Positions 5,741 through 9,794 of a stretch of DNA of 9,794 bases are shown here, in pieces. Source of the DNA: Gp6-AA40 sp046732795 (GTDB taxonomy: Bacteria; Acidobacteriota; Vicinamibacteria; Vicinamibacterales; UBA2999). Under the pieces are notes generated by a model. It was not told the DNA's origin. It did not search any database and saw only the letters and a program-made list of their open reading frames with translations. Position 1 is the first letter of the stretch, and each line of letters opens with the position of its first letter. The stretch is from NCBI GenBank assembly GCA_046732795.1, contig JBKPNV010000230.1, positions 1 through 9,794 of the forward strand, written 5' to 3'. The position numbers and the translations under genes were made by a program.

Positions 5741-6157
5741 TCAGTAAAGCTCGTAGAGCATTACGTAAATTACGACGCCGGTAACGGAGACGTAGAGCCA
5801 GATTGGGAAGGTCCAGCGGGCGATCCTGACGTGCCGGTCGAATTGCGAACGCAGTCCCCGGGTTGCCGTGACGAGCGCCAGGGGCACGATCGCCGCTGCC
5901 AGCACGACGTGGGTCACGAGAATTGCGAAGTAGACGAGCCGGATTGGACCTTGCCCGGGAAACGGTTTCGAGCCGGCATTGAGGTGGTACGTCACGTAGC
6001 TCACAAGAAAAAGCGCCGATGTGCCGAGTGCTGCCAGCATGCACCACTGGTGATTGCGCCGATGGCCTTGCTTGATGAACGCATAGCCCAGCACCAGGAG
6101 GATTGCGGCGACACCATTGAGCGTGGCGTTCAGGAGCGGCAGGTCGGAAATGCTCAA
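5741..6157 (-). CDS. DUF420 membrane protein, CtaM/YozB-like cytochrome oxidase assembly factor
   Basis: This 138-residue integral membrane protein has four clear hydrophobic helices (about 10-28, 40-58, 74-96 and 116-136). It has the DUF420 pattern of histidines at or near helix ends: H32, H36, H58, H83 and H109. In Staphylococcus aureus the DUF420 protein CtaM is required for function of an aa3-type oxidase, and DUF420 genes often neighbour ctaA, ctaB and cox genes, as here. The histidines suggest metal or heme binding, which is inference. The start is a TTG at 6157, since no ATG or GTG offers a full first helix; upstream GAGAG is a weak ribosome binding site. It begins 19 nt after the ctaB stop and is the last gene of the string. 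Confidence 0.75.
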   Translation of the reverse strand: MSISDLPLLNATLNGVAAILLVLGYAFIKQGHRRNHQWCMLAALGTSALFLVSYVTYHLNAGSKPFPGQGPIRLVYFAILVTHVVLAAAIVPLALVTATRGLRSQFDRHVRIARWTFPIWLYVSVTGVVIYVMLYELY

Positions 6158-6176
6158 AGCTCTCGGCTGAAGCCGA

Positions 6177-7109
6177 TCAGATCCAGAACCGATCGACGAC
6201 CAGCGCGCCCAGGAGGAGTGGCAAGTATGTGATGGAGAACAGGAAGAGTTGGCGAGCGTTTTCTACTGAACGATGGCGAGCGAACACGGCGCTCAGCCAG
6301 AAAAAGACGATACCCAGACTCGTGGCCACTGCACTGTAGGGGGCTCCCGCCAGGCCGACGCCCGCGGGGAGCAAACTCACGGGCCAGAGTGCCGCCGTGT
6401 AGAGAAGCGCCTGACGACCTGTTCGTCGACCATCCGGCTCCACGACTGGCAGGAGAGGAATACCGGCACTTGCGTAATCGTCCTTGTACATCCAGGCGAT
6501 CGCCAGGAAGTGTGGCATCTGCCAGAAGAACACGATGCCGAAGAGTACGATTGCGGGCAGCGTGATTTCGCCAGTCGCAGCGGCCCATCCGATCACCGGC
6601 GGCAACGCGCCTGGCACCGCTCCTACGAGTGTCGCGAGCGACGTTCGCGTCTTGAGCGGTGTATACACGAGCACGTAACTGATCAGCGTTGCGGCCGCAA
6701 CGATTGCCGCGGCGGGCGTTGCCCAAATGGCAAGTTCCGTGATGCCGACGGCTGAAAGAGCGACACCGAACCAGCTACCTTCGGCCACGCGAATGCGGCC
6801 GCGTGGCACTGGCCGGCCGCTCGTTCGGCGCATCCGGCGGTCGGTTTCGCGTTCCCACACCTGATTGAGTGCTGCGGCACCTCCGGCAACCAACGCCGTT
6901 CCGATGAGTGTGTGTGTTGCAAGCGCGACTGCCACGCCATCTGGCGAAGCCAGGTACAGCCCGGCCAGCGTCGTGATCAGGACGAGCAGATTCAATCTCG
7001 GTTTCGTAAGGGCGAGAAAATCGAGCGCACGATTCGATCGAGCGATGCTGTGGGTGCGCCGCGAGGCCGGCACCGATGCGCCATTCACGAGGTGCGTGCT
7101 CGTCTTCAC
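6177..7109 (-). CDS. ctaB: protoheme IX farnesyltransferase (heme O synthase)
   Basis: CtaB is a UbiA-family membrane prenyltransferase that adds a farnesyl group to heme b, giving heme O. The 310-residue product matches the usual length and has about seven to nine membrane helices. The first polyprenyl-diphosphate/Mg2+ motif is N82-QVWERETD90-RRM followed by R-T-x2-R-P. The second conserved segment is DDYASAGIPLLPV beginning at D210, preceded by HFLAIAW. The GTG at 7109 is chosen because it overlaps the ctaA stop (GTGA, 7109-7106) and gives a normal N-terminus. The open frame continues upstream to 7475, but that 122-residue stretch lies entirely within ctaA and is arginine-rich and unlike any CtaB. 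Overlap with ctaA couples translation of the two heme A pathway enzymes. Confidence 0.95.
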   Translation of the reverse strand: MKTSTHLVNGASVPASRRTHSIARSNRALDFLALTKPRLNLLVLITTLAGLYLASPDGVAVALATHTLIGTALVAGGAAALNQVWERETDRRMRRTSGRPVPRGRIRVAEGSWFGVALSAVGITELAIWATPAAAIVAAATLISYVLVYTPLKTRTSLATLVGAVPGALPPVIGWAAATGEITLPAIVLFGIVFFWQMPHFLAIAWMYKDDYASAGIPLLPVVEPDGRRTGRQALLYTAALWPVSLLPAGVGLAGAPYSAVATSLGIVFFWLSAVFARHRSVENARQLFLFSITYLPLLLGALVVDRFWI

Positions 7110-8089
7110 GCGGGTCCCCGCGCCGGTCTGAATCCGTACGCCGGGTCCTGGCCTGCTGACCCCGAGTAATGATCGACGCTCCGCCCGAAGCGGGCGCGGC
7201 GTGACCGTAGCGTCAGCACGAGCGACGTCGCGAGCACAGACGCGCCAGTCACGACGTGCAGCGAGTTGATGACGTAGTGCTTCTGGGTCAGCACCGTCAG
7301 CGCGCCGAGCGTGATCTGCAACGCGATCAGCAAAAGGAGCAGGGCGGAAGGCCGCCACAACTCGGGACGCGATCGATGATGAAAGAAGACGTGGCCCGTC
7401 GTCGCCAGCGCGAAAAGCGTCACGATCACGGCGCCGACGCGATGCGCGAAGTGCACCGCGATTTTCGGAGTCCACGTCGGTGGCAGGAGGTGCCCGAACG
7501 CGAATGGAAAATCCGGTATCGCAAGCCCGGCATCGGTGTGCCGCATCGTCGCGCCCACGAGGATTTGCAGATACACCAACGCAGTGGTGGCTGTCGCGAC
7601 CGCCTGCAGAATGCGATCGTCAGGTGTGGCGCCGCGGCGCGAATACGCGTTTTTCCACCCTTGTGACGTGGTCAGCGCGATCGTGATCGTCAGGCAGAAC
7701 ACGAGCTGTGCCAGGCTGGCGTGAGCGATCGAGATCGGGTCCGGCAGATACCACAACACCGTGATACCACCGAGAATCCCTTGTGTGATGACGGCGGCCA
7801 GTGCGACGTAGCCCAGTTGCCGCACCCATCGTCGCGGCTCGGCCAGGCGCAGCCACATGGCGAGGAGGAGGATCAGAAATCCCACCGTGCTCGCGATGAG
7901 GCGATGGGTATGCTCGAAACGAATGCCACCCACCATCTTGTCGAGCGGAAACGTGAACATGAACCACCCGTAGGTGGTCGGCCAGTCGGGAACCGAGAGA
8001 CCGGAACCGGTGCTCGTGACGAGGCCACCGGCGAAGATCAGGATCGCGGTGGAGACGGCGACGAGGACTGCGTAGAGATGAAGGCGCAT
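7106..8089 (-). CDS. ctaA: heme A synthase (CtaA/COX15 family)
   Basis: CtaA oxidises the C8 methyl group of heme O to a formyl group, giving heme A for aa3-type oxidases. The 327-residue protein has eight hydrophobic helices in two pseudo-repeats. Candidate heme ligands are H62 in the FEHTHR motif and H123 in the first half, and H216 in VHFAHR and H278 in NSLH in the second. E59 sits where the catalytically important Glu of the family lies. The first extracytoplasmic loop (SVPDWP onward, about 32-55) contains no cysteines, so the protein lacks the Cys pair of the Bacillus type. A polar C-terminal tail of about 30 residues follows the last helix. The ATG at 8089 lies 15 nt after the preceding gene, with no strong ribosome binding site. 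Confidence 0.95.
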   Translation of the reverse strand: MRLHLYAVLVAVSTAILIFAGGLVTSTGSGLSVPDWPTTYGWFMFTFPLDKMVGGIRFEHTHRLIASTVGFLILLLAMWLRLAEPRRWVRQLGYVALAAVITQGILGGITVLWYLPDPISIAHASLAQLVFCLTITIALTTSQGWKNAYSRRGATPDDRILQAVATATTALVYLQILVGATMRHTDAGLAIPDFPFAFGHLLPPTWTPKIAVHFAHRVGAVIVTLFALATTGHVFFHHRSRPELWRPSALLLLLIALQITLGALTVLTQKHYVINSLHVVTGASVLATSLVLTLRSRRARFGRSVDHYSGSAGQDPAYGFRPARGPA

Positions 8090-8104
8090 ACTGCGGGCTG
8101 ATAC

Positions 8105-8863
8105 CTAGAGCTTGAACGTGAAGGACAACTCCTTCGTTTCCTTCGGTCCGATGGTCACCATCTGTGTCTGCGTGCCCAGCTTTTCGTGCCACGCTTCGAC
8201 GGTGTACGTGCCGGGCGGCAGGTTCTGGATGTCGAATGCGCCGCCATGACCGCTGACGGCATAGAAGGGATGGTTGAGTACTCCCACCCACGCATTCATC
8301 CAGTTGTGGACATCGCATTGGAACGGGACCATGACTTCAGCGGTCGTGAACACGTGGGTATGCTTGAGTCCCTTGAGCGCCTGACCGCGATTGAATTCGC
8401 GATTGTTCATCGGCACCGCGTGGATGTTGTGCAGCGTCTCGTCGCTGTTGAGAATCTCGAGCGGCTGACCTGCCTGGATTCCAAAGACGCGAGGCGCGTA
8501 GGTGCACCCCTTCTGATCCAGAACCACTGGAGTGGTCGGGACCGGGAACTTCATCTCTCCGAGCCCGTCCTTGACGTAGACGAACACGTTCTGGAGGCCC
8601 CCGTCGCTCACCACGAAACTCTGTGTCTTCGCCTCGCCCAGCTGCTCGCAGTACTGGTCTGACCGGCGATTGATCGTTTGAGAAGGTGGTGGCGTACCCT
8701 CCAGTTTGGTCGAGCCCCTCAAACCGCCGGCGGTTGCCGGGTCGATCGGGTTGGCCACGGCGGCCGCGGGCGCCGGTGCGGTCTCTTTTGAATCATTTCC
8801 GCCGCCGCAGGCGGTCGAGCTCAGGAGGATGACAGTGAAGAAGAGCCGCGGGAATGAGACCAT
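8105..8863 (-). CDS. cupredoxin-like lipoprotein with carboxypeptidase-regulatory domain
   Basis: This predicted lipoprotein has 252 residues from the ATG at 8863. A hydrophobic leader ends in a loose lipobox with C19 (SSTAC-GGG), followed by a low-complexity Ala/Pro linker. The central region has a cupredoxin-like set of possible copper ligands: H145 and H148 (HNIH), then C183, H186 and M189 in QCDVHNWM. C72 and C120 may form a disulfide. The C-terminal part (about 205-252, with NLPPGTYTVEAWH) resembles a carboxypeptidase regulatory-type beta-sandwich. A TTG at 8875 would add four residues and is less likely. It sits 15 nt upstream of ctaA, so a role in copper delivery to, or electron transfer with, the cytochrome oxidase is plausible but inferred. 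No exact family name is recognised. Confidence 0.65.
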   Translation of the reverse strand: MVSFPRLFFTVILLSSTACGGGNDSKETAPAPAAAVANPIDPATAGGLRGSTKLEGTPPPSQTINRRSDQYCEQLGEAKTQSFVVSDGGLQNVFVYVKDGLGEMKFPVPTTPVVLDQKGCTYAPRVFGIQAGQPLEILNSDETLHNIHAVPMNNREFNRGQALKGLKHTHVFTTAEVMVPFQCDVHNWMNAWVGVLNHPFYAVSGHGGAFDIQNLPPGTYTVEAWHEKLGTQTQMVTIGPKETKELSFTFKL

Positions 8864-8878
8864 GCCAACAGACAATTA

Positions 8879-9794
8879 TCACACGCCCCCGGCCGCCACG
8901 ATCTTGCGGTGGACCCTGTCCTCGAACCACTTCGCGCTCCACCAGTCGACGGGCGTGACCTGTTGTCCACCAACCAGCATCGTGAAGTGCAGGTGGTCGC
9001 CGCCGGCAAGCCCGGTCATGCCACTTCGACCGAGCTCCGCCCCTTTTTCGATTTTGTCGCCGACTTTCACGCCGATCGAAGACAGGTGCCCGTACAGTGA
9101 CTGCACGCCCAGCCCGTGGTCGATGATGACGCAGTTCCCGTAAATCCCGAGATCGGACGCGTGGACGATGATGCCACGCTCAGCGGCCACCACCGGGACG
9201 TTGGCCGTCACGGCGAGATCGAAGCCGAGATGCACCTGGCGATCGACCTCCTTGCCTTTGTAGACATAGGTGCGCGTGTCGGCGAAGCGTGCCTCGACCT
9301 GCGAATTCCCAAGCTGCTGGAATGCGCCCTTGAAGAGCATCTCAGGCGCCGACTTCTTCGCCAGGTCGGTGACGAACTGGTTGTTCTTGCGGCGCAGGTC
9401 GCCGTTGATCTTGAGGAACCCTGACAGCAGATCGTCGGTCGGAATCTTCTCGTCCGGAGCGTTGCCGGCGATGGCGGGCACGACGCGACCGATGAAGCGA
9501 TCGTCGATCTCGATGCGGCTCTTGGAGTAGGGCTTCGGGAACACCTGGTGATCGAGCGCCGCAAGCGTTTCGTTGCCCGCGGGATCGCGAGCGAACACCT
9601 GGAAGTCGGTGTTGAGGTCCTGATCGAAAAGCAATGCGAAGAAGGCGACGCGCAGTGCCGGATCGCTCGTAATGCCGACGCCGGAGGCCGGGTATCCGCG
9701 ATATTCGACGTTGCCGACGCGCACGCCAGACTCCACGTCCGCCGGTGTGGCGCGGTAGACGACGAACTCACTGCCTCCGTGGTTGATGTAATGG
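8879..9794 (-). CDS. M23 family metallopeptidase (LytM-type), 5' end outside window
   Basis: The C-terminal part is a LytM/M23 zinc peptidase domain of the kind that cuts peptidoglycan cross-links. Counting from the GTG at 9736, the motifs are H169-x-G-x-D173, Y216-G-H217-L and H248-L-H250, so the zinc ligands and the catalytic histidine are all present and the enzyme should be active. About 160 residues precede it, mostly beta-rich sequence without a known name. The reading frame stays open to 9794, adding at least 19 residues beyond that GTG (including GGSEFVVYR). The true start and any signal peptide are therefore beyond the window. The gene ends 15 nt before the lipoprotein ATG and may be cotranscribed with the heme A genes, an uncommon pairing. 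Confidence 0.88.
   Translation of the reverse strand, partial: HYINHGGSEFVVYRATPADVESGVRVGNVEYRGYPASGVGITSDPALRVAFFALLFDQDLNTDFQVFARDPAGNETLAALDHQVFPKPYSKSRIEIDDRFIGRVVPAIAGNAPDEKIPTDDLLSGFLKINGDLRRKNNQFVTDLAKKSAPEMLFKGAFQQLGNSQVEARFADTRTYVYKGKEVDRQVHLGFDLAVTANVPVVAAERGIIVHASDLGIYGNCVIIDHGLGVQSLYGHLSSIGVKVGDKIEKGAELGRSGMTGLAGGDHLHFTMLVGGQQVTPVDWWSAKWFEDRVHRKIVAAGGV

Noticed and set aside
7110..7475. 122-residue N-terminal extension of ctaB
   Set aside because: It lies entirely inside ctaA in another frame, is Arg-rich and is absent from the CtaB family; the GTGA overlap at 7106-7109 gives a normal start.
1..9794. Search for CRISPR arrays, tRNA genes, transposases or defence genes
   Set aside because: No regularly spaced repeats, cloverleaf-like genes or transposase/nuclease motifs were seen; the window is mostly core energy metabolism.

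Overview
The window (about 9.8 kb, high GC) looks like a chromosomal segment of an acidobacterium, most likely of the Vicinamibacteria type. This assignment is an inference. It rests on the high-GC codon use, a sulfatase-like protein fused to TPR repeats (a family abundant in Acidobacteriota), carboxypeptidase-regulatory-domain proteins, and short intergenic heptamer and hairpin repeats. No rRNA or other marker was available to test it. No tRNA, rRNA, insertion sequence or CRISPR array was seen.

Left part (1-2640, plus strand): an ATP synthase F0 operon in the order atpZ, atpI-like, atpB (a), atpE (c), atpF (b). Its leader is unusually rich in signals. A good -10 box (TATACT, 81-86) lies just downstream of an 18-bp near-palindrome (55-72) that fits the Rex redox-repressor operator with one mismatch. 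A 19-bp inverted repeat with self-palindromic arms (141-194) fills the space between promoter and first gene. The F1 genes (atpH/A/G/D/C) do not follow; a convergent gene begins instead, so F1 must be encoded elsewhere (split atp genes).

Middle (2637-5740): a GGWCC-rich nest of inverted repeats (2662-2773) lies between the convergent operons. Beyond it is a two-gene minus-strand unit of a secreted carboxypeptidase-regulatory/TPR protein (4941-5597) and, 2 nt downstream, a membrane-anchored sulfatase-like/TPR protein (2806-4938). The sulfatase-like domain keeps its fold landmarks but has lost several expected metal-binding or catalytic histidines, so it may be a pseudoenzyme. A 140-bp intergenic stretch with a small hairpin and a weak promoter candidate precedes this unit.

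Right part (5741-9794, minus strand): a tight gene string reading M23 peptidase (5' end cut by the window), copper-site-bearing lipoprotein, ctaA (heme A synthase), ctaB (heme O synthase) and a DUF420/CtaM-like membrane protein. ctaA and ctaB overlap by GTGA. CtaB makes heme O from heme b and CtaA converts heme O to heme A. DUF420 and the cupredoxin-like lipoprotein plausibly help mature an aa3-type cytochrome oxidase. The window thus holds two parts of aerobic energy conservation: heme A supply for the terminal oxidase, and the proton channel of ATP synthase, the latter possibly under redox control.
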